NCBI GenBank assembly: GCA_016197305.1
Contig: JACPVZ010000045.1
Span: 1-48,907, forward strand
Direction of reading: 5' to 3'
Length of the DNA: 48,907 nt
Origin: Nitrosomonadales bacterium
GTDB lineage: Bacteria; Pseudomonadota; Gammaproteobacteria; Burkholderiales; Gallionellaceae
Part shown: in pieces, positions 35,903 through 44,709 of the stretch
Layout of the letters: every line of letters starts with the position of its first letter
How positions within the stretch are numbered: the first letter of the stretch is position 1
Notes under the pieces: model-generated
Databases searched by the model: none
What the model was told of the DNA's origin: nothing
Seen by the model: only the letters and a program-made list of their open reading frames with translations
Program-made: the position numbers and the translations under genes

Positions 35903-37882
35903 CTAATGTACCGATGCGCACCATTGCTTCCACATTTCGCGGTAAGCGGCTTCCAGGTTTTGCACGAACAGCGGCGCATTGCCCAGCGGTGAAGCGCTGA
36001 AACGCTCGCGCTGCGCACCGCGCAGCTGCGCAAGGCGCGCGCGATCCGCGGCCAGCTGCGCCGCCAGGGCCACATATTGCGCAGGATCGCCGGCGACCAG
36101 ATCGGACAAGCCAACATTGGCCAGCAGCGCGGCCGAGTTGCGGCTGATGAACTTCTCCCCGGCCAGCGTCACGACCGGCACGCCCATCCACAACGCCTCG
36201 CAGGTCGTGGTGACGCCGGAATAGGGATGGGTGTCGAGCGCGATATCGATCTCGCCGTAATAAGCCAGCAAACCGGCATGATCCAGATAGCGACCGTCCA
36301 GAATCACCCGCTCCGCGGCGATGCCCTCTGCATCGAAACGATCGCGGTAGCGCTGTTGCACCACCGGATCGGCCAGCTGTCTGGATTTCACGATCAGCCG
36401 CGCATCCGGCACGCGCCGCAATATCTCAGCCCACAGCGCCAGCATCGCCTCGGTCACCTTGGACAGGTTGTTGAAACAGCCGAACGTGACATGACCATTG
36501 GCAATGCAGGGGGGTGGGGCCACGGCGGGAGCATACTCCGGCGCCACATAGCACAGATAGCTGCCGGGCAGGCGCAGCACCCGCTCGCTGAAGCGCTGGA
36601 TGGTATCGTCCGGGATCACGCCGGCATCGGCCAGCAGATAGTCGACGTTGCCCAGGCCCGTGGTGTTGCAATACCCCAGCCAGGTGACCTGCAGCGGCGC
36701 AGGTTTGCGCGCGAACACCAGCAAGCGGTTGCCGGAAGTATGGCCGGACAGGTCGACCAGGATATCGATGCCGTCTGCACGTATCATCGCGGCGACCGCG
36801 TCGTCGTCCAGCGCGCTGATCTGCCGCCAGTTTGCGACATGGGCGCACAAGCGCGCGGTGATGGCGTCTTCCTGCGCCGAGTTGAAGTAGCAATAGATCT
36901 CGCAGCCCGCCGAATGGTATGGCAACACGCCTTCGAGGAAAAACCCCACCGGATGTTCGCGAAAATCGGCCGACACGTAACCGATGCGCAACGGGCGCGA
37001 TGGATCCCGTGAATTGCCGTGCGGGGCATGATTCATGTAACGCGCCGCATGACGTTCTGCCCATTCGACATGGCGCGCATGGATCTGCTGCGCGTCGTAA
37101 TCATCGCAGTAATTCATGCAGAACAGGATGTTGCCGTGCGCATCGGCGAATGCCGGGTCAAAACGGAGCGCCTGCTCGAAACTGGCGATCGCTTCGGCAT
37201 GCTTGCCCTGCTCCTTCTGCGCATTACCGATGTTGTAGTAACTCACCGCGCAGTCAGGCTTGCTGGCAAGCGCCTGGCGACTGTGTGCGATCGCCGCATC
37301 GAAATCGCGCAACTCGTAGCACACCACACCCAGGTTGATGCGCGTGGAATAGAGCGAGCCCCCTGCACCGCCGAGCGCGACCACCTGCTCGTAATGCTTG
37401 CGCGCCTCCGGCAACTGGCGCAATGACTGGTACAGCACGCCCGCGCTGTAATGCGCATCGCCGCTGAACGGCTCCGCCGCCAGCCAGCGCTCCTGATAGG
37501 GCAACGCCTCCTGCTGACGCTCCAGCCGGTGCAGTAGCGCAACGAGGTTGGCCAGCGCCATCGGCAGATCGGGCCGGATCTCCAGCGCCGCCTTGAATGC
37601 GGCGACCGCCTGTTCATGCTTGCCTTGCTGCATGCAGGCAAGCCCCAGATAAGCCTGCGCATCCAGCGAACGGGGATTGAGGCGTGCCGCCTGCGCGAAA
37701 GCCTGCTCGGCGTCGGCATGAAGGTTCTGCATGCCGCACACCTGCCCGAGCATCAGCCAGGCCGGGACGCTGGCGCGTGCCTTGGCGATGACTTTGCGCA
37801 AGATTTTCTGCGCGTCGGGCAAGGCTCCGGCGCGCATGTATTGCTCGGCCAGCGCGAGTTGTTGCTGGATCTTGTCGCTCAT
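35903..37882 (-). CDS. TPR protein with O-GlcNAc-transferase-like (GT41/SPINDLY) domain
   Basis: The 659-residue cytosolic protein has about eight TPR repeats in residues 1-260 (for example PRSLDAQAYLGLACMQQGKH, FDAAIAHSRQALASKPDCAV). The C-terminal half resembles the GT41 domain of SPINDLY/OGT: LRIGYVSADFREHPVGFFLE, DGIDILVDLSGHTSGNRLLV, APLQVTWLGYCNTTGLGNVD, VTFGCFNNLSKVTEAMLALW and DIALDTHPYSGVTTTCEALW, with MGVPVVTLAGE following. Bacterial members may glycosylate proteins or surface structures; the target is unknown. It ends convergently 12 bases from mltC and lies on the same strand as algR, about 115 bases downstream of it. Confidence 0.88.
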   Translation of the reverse strand: MSDKIQQQLALAEQYMRAGALPDAQKILRKVIAKARASVPAWLMLGQVCGMQNLHADAEQAFAQAARLNPRSLDAQAYLGLACMQQGKHEQAVAAFKAALEIRPDLPMALANLVALLHRLERQQEALPYQERWLAAEPFSGDAHYSAGVLYQSLRQLPEARKHYEQVVALGGAGGSLYSTRINLGVVCYELRDFDAAIAHSRQALASKPDCAVSYYNIGNAQKEQGKHAEAIASFEQALRFDPAFADAHGNILFCMNYCDDYDAQQIHARHVEWAERHAARYMNHAPHGNSRDPSRPLRIGYVSADFREHPVGFFLEGVLPYHSAGCEIYCYFNSAQEDAITARLCAHVANWRQISALDDDAVAAMIRADGIDILVDLSGHTSGNRLLVFARKPAPLQVTWLGYCNTTGLGNVDYLLADAGVIPDDTIQRFSERVLRLPGSYLCYVAPEYAPAVAPPPCIANGHVTFGCFNNLSKVTEAMLALWAEILRRVPDARLIVKSRQLADPVVQQRYRDRFDAEGIAAERVILDGRYLDHAGLLAYYGEIDIALDTHPYSGVTTTCEALWMGVPVVTLAGEKFISRNSAALLANVGLSDLVAGDPAQYVALAAQLAADRARLAQLRGAQRERFSASPLGNAPLFVQNLEAAYREMWKQWCASVH

Positions 37883-37999
37883 GGGGTGGTAAAAATACGG
37901 AATCTTTCAGTGGCGAGCATCTTAGCCGCTCGCCATAAGGCTGTCGAACTGATGGCCTGCGCGGCACCATCGATACATCGCTCCACAGATGCGCTGCGC

Positions 38000-38764
38000 T
38001 TAGCTGAACTCCTTGACGATGTGCTGCTGGCGGCGGCTGATCGCGAGCAGCTCATCCAGGCCTTTCAGCTTGACCATCCAGCCGGCGCTCTCGGCATTAT
38101 CGTCGCCGCCTTTTTCGAATCCCTCGATCGCCTCCTTGGCCACCAGGCAGTTGCGGTGTATGCGCACAAAGCGCGTTGCAAACTCCTTCTCCAGCGCATT
38201 CAGCGACTCCTCGATCAGATATTCGCGTTCCGCGGTGCGCACCGTGATGTATTTCAATTCGGCGCGCAGGAACAGCACCTGCTCGATGGGCACCAGATGG
38301 ATCTTGCCGCGCTCGTGGATGGACAGGTTCTTGCGCGGTTCGGGCAGCAACTCGCGCAACACTTCGGTCTGTATCGGCACGGCCTGGCGCGCCCGCGTGA
38401 GCGCGTCGAACAAGCGGCCTAGCCTGATCGGCTTCAGCAGGTAATCGATCGCATGCAGCTCGAATGCCTTGATCGCATAGCTGTCGTAAGCGGTGGTAAA
38501 CACGATCACCGGCGGCTTGGGCAACTTCTGCAGATGCTGCGCCAGCTCGATGCCATCCATCTGCGGCATGCGTATGTCCAGCAGCACCACATCGGCAGGC
38601 GTCACCATCAGCTTGTCCAGCGCCTCCTGGCCATTACCCGCCTCGCCGACGACTTCCAGGGCCAGTTGCTCGCCGCAATCGCTCAACAGATCGCGCAACC
38701 GGTTGCGCGCCGGCAACTCATCGTCGACGATAAACACCCGCAATGCCAGTTCCACGGTATTCAC
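38000..38764 (-). CDS. LytTR-family response regulator (AlgR-like)
   Basis: The 254-residue protein has a receiver domain (residues 8-125) with the acidic pair in FIVDDELPARNRLRDLL. Phospho-acceptor Asp63 lies in LLDIRMPQMDG, and Lys is in DYLLKPIRLGRLFDALTRAR. A LytTR DNA-binding domain follows (about 150-254: SIHERGKIHLVPIEQVLFLR, RIHRNCLVAKEAIEGFEKGG). It overlaps the kinase gene by four bases, so the two form a two-component pair. The betaproteobacterial AlgZ/AlgR homologues beside argH have this arrangement. Target genes are not known here. Confidence 0.92.
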   Translation of the reverse strand: MNTVELALRVFIVDDELPARNRLRDLLSDCGEQLALEVVGEAGNGQEALDKLMVTPADVVLLDIRMPQMDGIELAQHLQKLPKPPVIVFTTAYDSYAIKAFELHAIDYLLKPIRLGRLFDALTRARQAVPIQTEVLRELLPEPRKNLSIHERGKIHLVPIEQVLFLRAELKYITVRTAEREYLIEESLNALEKEFATRFVRIHRNCLVAKEAIEGFEKGGDDNAESAGWMVKLKGLDELLAISRRQQHIVKEFS

Positions 38765-39804
38765 ACTCTCTCCTTCATATAAGGCAGGCTGATCTCCACC
38801 CGATAGACATCCTTCCCGCTTTCGACCTGATAGCGCGCCTCAACATCGAACAGCAACTCGAGCCGTTCGCGGATATTCTGCAATGCCATCTTGTTGCCTG
38901 AATGCGCCGCATCGCCCGCGCGCGGCGCACGCGGATTTTCCACGGTGACATGCAATTCATCGCCGCCGAGGCGCACTGCGATACGGATCGCGCCGCCCTG
39001 CGGCAACGGTTCGATTCCGTGGTATACCGCATTCTCCAGCAGCGGCTGCAACAGCAACGGCGGGATCAGCGCATCGCCGGGAATATCCTGCACTTGCCAG
39101 TCCACCGCCAGACGCTCCCCGAGGCGTAATTGCTCCAGCGCGAGATACTGCCTGCACAACTGGATTTCCTCGCGCAACGGCACTAGGTCTTCGGCGTCCG
39201 CCATCGCCATGCGGAACAGGTCCGCCATGTCCTCCAGCGCGGTCTCGGCCTGTTTCGGCCGGGAACGCACAATCGCCAGCACCGCATTGATCGTGTTGAA
39301 CAGGAAGTGCGGCCGGATACGCGCGCGCAGCACCTGCAGTCGCGCCTCATGCAACGCGTAGGACAACACCTGCGAACGCCAGCGGAAATACGCCAGCAAC
39401 AGCATGCTCGCAATGATGCTCAACAGACCATAGCGCAACTCGGTGAAATAATATTCATCCCGGCCCGGCGGCTGGTATAGCTCGCCCCCCAGATCATAGA
39501 TCATCAGCGTCAGCGCCAGCACCAGGCCGGTAACCGCGAGCACCCCACGCCAGTAGGGCAACCGCTCCAACCGGGGTTGCACGAACCACAGGCACAATAG
39601 GCTGGCGAGGAGGATGGGCGCCAGCAGCGCGGCGATCTGCAGCAGGTGCAGCGGGACATCCTGCCAGCTCGCCGCCTGCATGACCGCCTGCAGCAGCGCC
39701 AGGCCGTTGATCGCCAGCAGAATGCGCAGCGTCACCCCGAGATTGCGGAAGTTGGGCAGCATATCGTGGCGGGTATTTTGTTTTATACTGCGCGCCTTAT
39801 TCAT
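38761..39804 (-). CDS. LytS/AlgZ-type membrane sensor histidine kinase
   Basis: The protein has four hydrophobic helices in its first ~140 residues. A His_kinase domain follows with phospho-acceptor His166 (counted from the track start) in LRARIRPHFLFNTINAVLAI. A compact ATPase domain has LLLQPLLENAVYHGIEPLPQ and GNKMALQNIRERLELLF. There is no periplasmic sensor domain, as usual for this class. The start is uncertain: the ATG at 39,804 gives 347 residues, and one at 39,762 (MLPNFRNLG) is also plausible. The stop overlaps the regulator start (ATGA-type). It is divergent from argH, so a shared promoter region lies at 39,805-39,849. Confidence 0.92.
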   Translation of the reverse strand: MNKARSIKQNTRHDMLPNFRNLGVTLRILLAINGLALLQAVMQAASWQDVPLHLLQIAALLAPILLASLLCLWFVQPRLERLPYWRGVLAVTGLVLALTLMIYDLGGELYQPPGRDEYYFTELRYGLLSIIASMLLLAYFRWRSQVLSYALHEARLQVLRARIRPHFLFNTINAVLAIVRSRPKQAETALEDMADLFRMAMADAEDLVPLREEIQLCRQYLALEQLRLGERLAVDWQVQDIPGDALIPPLLLQPLLENAVYHGIEPLPQGGAIRIAVRLGGDELHVTVENPRAPRAGDAAHSGNKMALQNIRERLELLFDVEARYQVESGKDVYRVEISLPYMKERV

Positions 39805-39849
39805 GGCTGAACGATTTCAAGTTTTTCACGCCCCATTCTGGTACAAAAC

Positions 39850-41235
39850 ATGGCAAGCATACAAGACAAAGATACCTGGTCAGGACGATTCGCGGAACCC
39901 GTCGCGGAATTGGTCAAGCGCTACACCGCGTCGGTCGGCTTCGACCACAAGCTTGCGATGTTCGATATTCAGGGCTCGCTGGCGCATGCCCGCATGCTGG
40001 CGGCCTGCGGCATCATCGACGGGCAGGATTTCAGCGACATCCAGCGCGGCCTGGCGCAGATCGAGAACGAGATCCTCAGCGGCGAATTCAACTGGTCGCT
40101 GGACCTGGAAGACGTGCACCTCAACATCGAGAAACGGCTCACCACGCTGGTCGGCGATGCCGGCAAGCGATTGCACACCGGACGGTCGCGCAACGACCAG
40201 GTGGCTACCGATGTGCGCCTGTATCTGCGCAGCGCGATCGACGAATTGCTCGAGCTGATCAAGGCACTGCAGCTTGCCCTGCTCGACCTCGCCGGCCAGC
40301 ACACGCACACCATCATGCCCGGCTTCACCCATCTGCAGGTCGCCCAGCCGGTCAGCTTCGCCCACCACCTGATGGCCTACTTCGAGATGCTCAAGCGCGA
40401 TGCGGAACGCCTGCGCGATGCGCGCCGCCGCGTCAACCGCCTGCCGCTGGGCGCGGCCGCACTGGCCGGCACCAGCTACCCGATCAAGCGGGAGATGGTG
40501 GCCGAGCTGCTGGGCTTTGACGAAGTATGCGCGAATTCGCTGGACGCGGTGTCGGATCGCGACTTCGCGATCGAATTCACCGCCTGCGCATCGCTGATCA
40601 TGACCCATCTGTCGCGCTTTTCCGAGGAACTGATCCTGTGGATGAGTCCGCGCTTCGGCTTCATCGACATCGCCGACCGCTTCTGCACCGGATCGAGCAT
40701 CATGCCGCAGAAGAAGAACCCCGACGTGCCGGAGCTGGTGCGCGGCAAAACCGGACGCGTGAACGGCCACTTGGTCGCACTGCTGACGCTGATGAAAGGC
40801 CAGCCGCTGGCCTACAACAAGGACAATCAGGAAGACAAGGAACCGCTGTTCGACACCGTGGACACGTTGACCCAGACGCTGCGCATCTACGCCGACATGA
40901 TCGCCGGCATCAAGGTCAAGCCCGAGGCGATGCGCAACGCGGCCTTGCAGGGCTATGCCACCGCCACCGACTTGGCCGATTATCTGGTCAAGAAAGGCCT
41001 GCCGTTCCGCGACGCACACGAAGCCGTCGCGCTCGCGGTACGCTTCGCCGAGCAGCGCGGCTGCGACCTGAGCGACATCCCGCTGGCCGAACTACAGCAG
41101 TTCTCCACGCTGATCGGGGACGATGTCTATCAGGTGCTGTCGCTGGAAGGCTCGCTGGCCAGCCGCAACCACACCGGCGGCACCGCGCCGAATCAGGTTG
41201 AGGGGGCGATTGCGCGGGCCCGGAACAGCCTGTAG
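39850..41235 (+). CDS. argH: Argininosuccinate lyase
   Basis: ArgH splits argininosuccinate into arginine and fumarate, the last step of arginine synthesis. The 461 residues match the family: start [39 protein letters not shown] near 109, catalytic His161 in [19 protein letters not shown], and the mobile signature loop [12 protein letters not shown] (281-292) with the catalytic Ser. [19 protein letters not shown] and a late [16 protein letters not shown] complete the tetramer-forming C-terminus. It is divergent from the AlgZ-like kinase gene. Confidence 0.98.
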   Translation: MASIQDKDTWSGRFAEPVAELVKRYTASVGFDHKLAMFDIQGSLAHARMLAACGIIDGQDFSDIQRGLAQIENEILSGEFNWSLDLEDVHLNIEKRLTTLVGDAGKRLHTGRSRNDQVATDVRLYLRSAIDELLELIKALQLALLDLAGQHTHTIMPGFTHLQVAQPVSFAHHLMAYFEMLKRDAERLRDARRRVNRLPLGAAALAGTSYPIKREMVAELLGFDEVCANSLDAVSDRDFAIEFTACASLIMTHLSRFSEELILWMSPRFGFIDIADRFCTGSSIMPQKKNPDVPELVRGKTGRVNGHLVALLTLMKGQPLAYNKDNQEDKEPLFDTVDTLTQTLRIYADMIAGIKVKPEAMRNAALQGYATATDLADYLVKKGLPFRDAHEAVALAVRFAEQRGCDLSDIPLAELQQFSTLIGDDVYQVLSLEGSLASRNHTGGTAPNQVEGAIARARNSL

Positions 41236-41280
41236 GTCGCGCAAAGCGCTGCCCCCTTAAACCCGCACCCGAATTGCGGG

Positions 41281-41309
41281 CAAAAAAATGGGCAATCTCG
41301 CGATTGCCC
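41281..41309 (-). terminator. Terminator hairpin read from the minus strand
   Basis: An 8-bp perfect stem GGGCAATC / GATTGCCC with a four-base loop is followed on the minus strand by ATTTTTTTG. It is oriented to stop transcripts coming from grxD, about 150 bases upstream on that strand. On the plus strand no T-run follows, so it is unlikely to terminate argH. Confidence 0.7.
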
Positions 41310-41328
41310 GAATTAGGAGGAGAGCATT

Positions 41329-41382
41329 ATGACGAGCGGATTACCTCCAACCCATCGTTCAAACACTCAGGCCGCATCATAA
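41329..41382 (+). CDS. Possible 17-aa ORF with strong ribosome binding site
   Basis: AGGAGGAGAGCATT precedes an ATG opening a 17-codon ORF (MTSGLPPTHRSNTQAAS). The ribosome binding site is one of the best in the window. The peptide has no hydrophobic segment or known motif. A CACTCAGGC direct repeat spans its end (41,364 and 41,384), and a perfect palindrome follows 20 bases later. It could be a leader peptide, a small protein, or chance. Confidence 0.3.
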   Translation: MTSGLPPTHRSNTQAAS

Positions 41383-41401
41383 GCACTCAGGCGAGATATA
41401 A

Positions 41402-41437
41402 CCATATGCCGAATTATCTAGATAATTCGGCATATGG
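41402..41437. repeat. Perfect 36-bp palindrome downstream of grxD
   Basis: CCATATGCCGAATTATCT and its exact complement AGATAATTCGGCATATGG meet without a loop at 41,419/41,420. Every base pairs; the next outer bases do not. It lies 20 bases beyond the grxD stop. Uninterrupted palindromes this long are unstable and unusual. It may act as a transcription end hairpin or a dimeric protein-binding site, or be left by an insertion event. Confidence 0.9.
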
Positions 41438-41457
41438 CAATCAGTCGGAAATTATGC

Positions 41458-41772
41458 TTAGCCCTGCAGCAACTGCTTCAGTTCGCCGCTCTGGTACATC
41501 TCGGTCATGATGTCGGAACCGCCGACGAACTCACCCTTGATGTACAACTGCGGAATGGTCGGCCAGTTGGCATAGTCCTTGATGCCCTGGCGAATCTCGG
41601 GATCCTGCAACACATCCACCGAAAAGAATTGTTTCACGCCCAGCGCATTGAGGATGCGCACCGCATTCGCGGAGAAGCCGCACTGCGGCATCTGTGGATT
41701 GCCTTTCATGTACAAGACCACCGGATGAGTGGCCACTTGCTCCTGAATACGCTTTTGTACGTCTGTGCTCAT
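41458..41772 (-). CDS. grxD: Monothiol glutaredoxin (Grx4 type)
   Basis: The 104-residue protein has the CGFS active site (Cys31 in QMPQCGFSANAVRILNALGV). The glutathione-binding segments are WPTIPQLYIKGEFVGGSDIM and an early Lys in VVLYMKGNP. CGFS glutaredoxins carry and transfer [2Fe-2S] clusters, often with BolA partners, and have little redox activity. The gene stands alone, with a palindrome and then a hairpin terminator downstream. No ribosome binding site stronger than AGGTAAAAC is visible before the ATG. Confidence 0.96.
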   Translation of the reverse strand: MSTDVQKRIQEQVATHPVVLYMKGNPQMPQCGFSANAVRILNALGVKQFFSVDVLQDPEIRQGIKDYANWPTIPQLYIKGEFVGGSDIMTEMYQSGELKQLLQG

Positions 41773-41924
41773 CGTGTTTTACCTGAATTTAATGGTCGGG
41801 AATTCTATAGTCGCCGACAAAGCGGCGTCAACCGTGAGCGGGAGAGGGGTATTTGATATACGTGCCGAATACGCGCACTACGTCATACAATGCGCAATAG
41901 ACAGCGCAACCAACAAGGAACACG

Positions 41925-43166
41925 ATGGAATCCTCAGCCTCACTGGAACTCGCCAAACACGCCCTGCTGATGTTCGGCATCATCCTCGCCGTGGGCACTT
42001 GCTCCGGCCTGATCGCCCGTCTGGCCAAGGTTCCCGACGTGGTGGTGTTCCTGCTGGTGGGCATGCTGATCGGCCCCGGCGTACTGGGATGGGTCGACAT
42101 CAAGGCCGATTCCGCGATCAACCAGCTGATCCTGATCTTCGGCTCCAGCTACATCCTGTTCGACGGCGGCGCGTCGATCCGCGTCAAGGTGCTGAAAGAG
42201 GTGTGGATCACCATCGTGGTGATCGCCACCGTCGGCGTGCTGATCACCGCCGCGATCACCGGCATCGCAGCCTGGTATTTCCTCGGCGTGCCGTTCATCG
42301 TCGCACTGCTGCTCGGCGCAACGCTCGCCTCCACCGACCCGGCCACACTGGTGCCGGTGTTCAAGCAGGTGCGCATCAAGGAGCGCGTCGCCCAGACGGT
42401 GATGAGCGAATCCGCGTTCAACGACGCGATGGGCGCGATCCTGACGTTCACCGTGCTCGGCATCGCGATGGGATCGGGCGAATTCTCGGTGGGTGACGCG
42501 CTGCTGGACCTGCTCAAGCAATCGCTGCTGGGCATCGTGATCGGCGGCATCCTGGGTTATCTCGCCGCGGTATTCATCGCACATGAAAAACTCGGCTTCC
42601 TCGCCGAATTCGCGCCGGTGGTGACGCTGATGGCGGTGATCGCCGCCTACATGGCCGCGGACGGCCTGCATGCCAGCGGCTTCATGGCGGTATTCGTGTT
42701 CGGCATCATGCTCGGCAATCAGGAATCGCTGGGCTTCCGGCTCACCGCACAGGAAGGCAATCAGCTGGAGGAATATGTGCTGACCACCGCCTTCATCATG
42801 CGCATGTTCATCTTCATCCTGCTCGGCGCACAGGTGGACTTTGGCCTGATGAACCAATACCTGCTCGGCGGTGTCGCGGTCGTCGTGGTGTTCATGCTGC
42901 TGGCGCGGCCTTTGACGGTGTTCCTGTGCGCGCTGCCCGACCGCCGCGCCAAGTGGAGCCTCAACGAGCTGCTGTTCATGTGCTGGACGCGCGAGACCGG
43001 CGTGATCCCCGGTGCGCTCGCCGGCATGCTGGTCGGCATGAAAGCCCCCGGCGCGCAGATCATCGCCTCGGTGACCTTCATCGCGATCCTGATGACCATC
43101 CTGATCCAGGCCACGACCACCCAATGGCTGGCCAGGAAGCTGGGGTTGCTGGCAGATCAGCAATAA
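41925..43166 (+). CDS. Cation:proton antiporter, CPA1 family
   Basis: The 413-residue membrane protein has about twelve hydrophobic helices. Family features include GLIARLAKVPDVVVFLLVGM near the start, LLGATLASTDPATLVPVFKQ, and the ion-binding Asn-Asp in MSESAFNDAMGAILTFTVLG. A late conserved helix is MCWTRETGVIPGALAGMLVG. It exchanges Na+ or K+ for protons across the inner membrane. There is no C-terminal regulatory TrkA domain, so it is the short NhaP-like form. AAGGA lies five bases before the ATG. The cation preferred cannot be told. Confidence 0.92.
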   Translation: MESSASLELAKHALLMFGIILAVGTCSGLIARLAKVPDVVVFLLVGMLIGPGVLGWVDIKADSAINQLILIFGSSYILFDGGASIRVKVLKEVWITIVVIATVGVLITAAITGIAAWYFLGVPFIVALLLGATLASTDPATLVPVFKQVRIKERVAQTVMSESAFNDAMGAILTFTVLGIAMGSGEFSVGDALLDLLKQSLLGIVIGGILGYLAAVFIAHEKLGFLAEFAPVVTLMAVIAAYMAADGLHASGFMAVFVFGIMLGNQESLGFRLTAQEGNQLEEYVLTTAFIMRMFIFILLGAQVDFGLMNQYLLGGVAVVVVFMLLARPLTVFLCALPDRRAKWSLNELLFMCWTRETGVIPGALAGMLVGMKAPGAQIIASVTFIAILMTILIQATTTQWLARKLGLLADQQ

Positions 43167-43477
43167 CTCACCGCTCCTAAATACGGCGTATGATTCCAAA
43201 TGCTGAACAAGTCTATTTTGTCGTTCCCGCGAAAGCGGGAACCCGGCCCATTCAACAAGCTGGATGGCCGTCCCTCGACACTCACCGCAAGCGGTTCGTT
43301 TTCCCGTTTTCGCGGGATAACCAGCGACTGGTCGGCTTGCCGGCTTAGTCGAATGGCTAGTGGTTTCATCAATGACGATTTAATCGGCGCTTCCTGAGTG
43401 CAATCTTTTCTTGAATACAACACTGGATCATTCACGCGACGAGGCCTCCCAATGAAAGTCTGCACCACCAATAGAAA
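43167..43477. other. Intergenic region with REP-like pair between antiporter and porin genes
   Basis: About 310 bases hold no gene. REP-like units GTTCCCGCGAAAGCGGGAAC (near 43,221) and TTTTCCCGTTTTCGCGGGAT (near 43,300) face each other. Between them is a GC-rich spacer (GGATGGCCGTCCCTCGACAC). Small ORFs at 43,157-43,471 and 43,200-43,397 only read through these repeats. Confidence 0.65.
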
Positions 43478-43510
43478 ACGGACCTCCGAAGAGGTCCGTT
43501 TTGTTTTTCC
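43478..43510 (-). terminator. Bidirectional-looking terminator downstream of the porin gene
   Basis: A 10-bp perfect stem AACGGACCTC / GAGGTCCGTT with a CGAA tetraloop is followed by TTTTC on the minus strand and TTGTTTTT on the plus strand. It lies about 85 bases beyond the porin stop and can stop transcripts from either direction. Confidence 0.8.
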
Positions 43511-43583
43511 GGTTTATCGGTTTCCCTTGCGAGGATACCTTAAACCGGCGTGCTAAACGTCGGCTGGCGAACCAGCCTCTCGA

Positions 43584-44663
43584 TTAGAACGAGTGCTTCA
43601 TACCAACGGAGAATGCGCTTGGCTTCTGGCCTGCAACACCAGCAACGGCACCGGTCACGCCGGTCACGCCGGTCGTCAGACCATAGGCAGCAGCAGCGCT
43701 GTTGCTCAACTGTGTGTACAGTGCGTACACGGTGGTGCGCTTGCTCAGGCTGTGGTCATAGCCGACGGAGATCTGCTTCGCATCTGCAGCGGCGGCGCCA
43801 GTAGGATTGCCCGCCTTGGTGTAAGCCAGCTTGACTGCGTCGTTGCCGAAGCTGTACTTGCCGGACAGGTACCAGTTGGTCTGCTTGGTCTGCACGCCAG
43901 TAACAGTATTGGTAGTCTTTTCATAGATCGCGTTCACGTTGATCGCGTCCATGGTGTAACCGCCGCCAATCTTCCATGCATCAGCCTTGTCGCCAACAGC
44001 CAGAGCAGGCAGAGAAGCGTTGCTTCCATTACCGCCCTTGATAGTCTGGTAAGCAAATGCGCCGTTGATGCCGGCATTGTCGTACATCGCAGCCAAGGAG
44101 TAAGCGGAACCCTTGGTATGAGCAGCAGTAGTCACGCCTTCAGCATTGGCAACGTAAGCAGCAGCAACGCTAAAACCGCTCATTGCTGGGCTCATGTAGG
44201 CGACCACGTCGGTTGCACGAGTATCATGCACGCCAGCCGCACCCATCAGACTGCGGTTGTCGGCGATGTTGTCGGCGAACTGGTCGAAACCGCGAGTTGC
44301 CAGCTTGTATGGGGTGTCGTGACGACCCAGGATTACCTTGCCCATGCTGTCGCTAGCCAGGCCGGCGAAAGTGTTGCGGCCACCCAATGCATTACCTGCA
44401 GCTGCAGTACCGTCGATGTTGACCAGCGACTCGATCTGCCAGATTGCGTTCAGGCCATTGCCCAGGTCTTCGGAACCCTTCAGGCCGATGCGGGAGATGT
44501 TGCTCGATACCTTGTTGGCGCTGGTGCCAGCGGAACCGTTCTTGGTCATGTCGTAGGACACGTTAGCCTGACCGTAAACAGTCACGTTGGCGGTGTCAGC
44601 CAATGCCATTGCTGGCGCGGAGATAGCAGCGGCGATAGCCAGTGCAATGATCTTCTTTTGCAT
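43584..44663 (-). CDS. Gram-negative porin (Burkholderia-type trimeric porin)
   Basis: The protein has 359 residues from the ATG at 44,663; the track start is a TTG six codons upstream, inside the ribosome binding site region (GAGGGAG). The signal peptide is MQKKIIALAIAAAISAPAMA, cut near ALAD. The mature chain starts NVTVYGQANVSYDMTKN. It contains SRIGLKGSEDLGNGLNAIWQ, the general diffusion porin hallmark, and ends in the C-terminal Phe of outer-membrane barrels (FSVGMKHSF). Low-complexity Gly/Ala loops are typical. It is monocistronic, with its own terminator, and probably strongly expressed. Confidence 0.95.
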   Translation of the reverse strand: MQKKIIALAIAAAISAPAMALADTANVTVYGQANVSYDMTKNGSAGTSANKVSSNISRIGLKGSEDLGNGLNAIWQIESLVNIDGTAAAGNALGGRNTFAGLASDSMGKVILGRHDTPYKLATRGFDQFADNIADNRSLMGAAGVHDTRATDVVAYMSPAMSGFSVAAAYVANAEGVTTAAHTKGSAYSLAAMYDNAGINGAFAYQTIKGGNGSNASLPALAVGDKADAWKIGGGYTMDAINVNAIYEKTTNTVTGVQTKQTNWYLSGKYSFGNDAVKLAYTKAGNPTGAAAADAKQISVGYDHSLSKRTTVYALYTQLSNSAAAAYGLTTGVTGVTGAVAGVAGQKPSAFSVGMKHSF

Positions 44664-44709
44664 ATTCAAAAACTCCCTCAATGATTTAGTTACGCCGACG
44701 GCCCGTGCC

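Noticed and set aside
41940-43199. 419-aa minus-strand ORF opposite the antiporter gene
   Set aside because: The translation is almost entirely His, Asp, Gln and Glu, typical of the antisense of membrane-protein codons.
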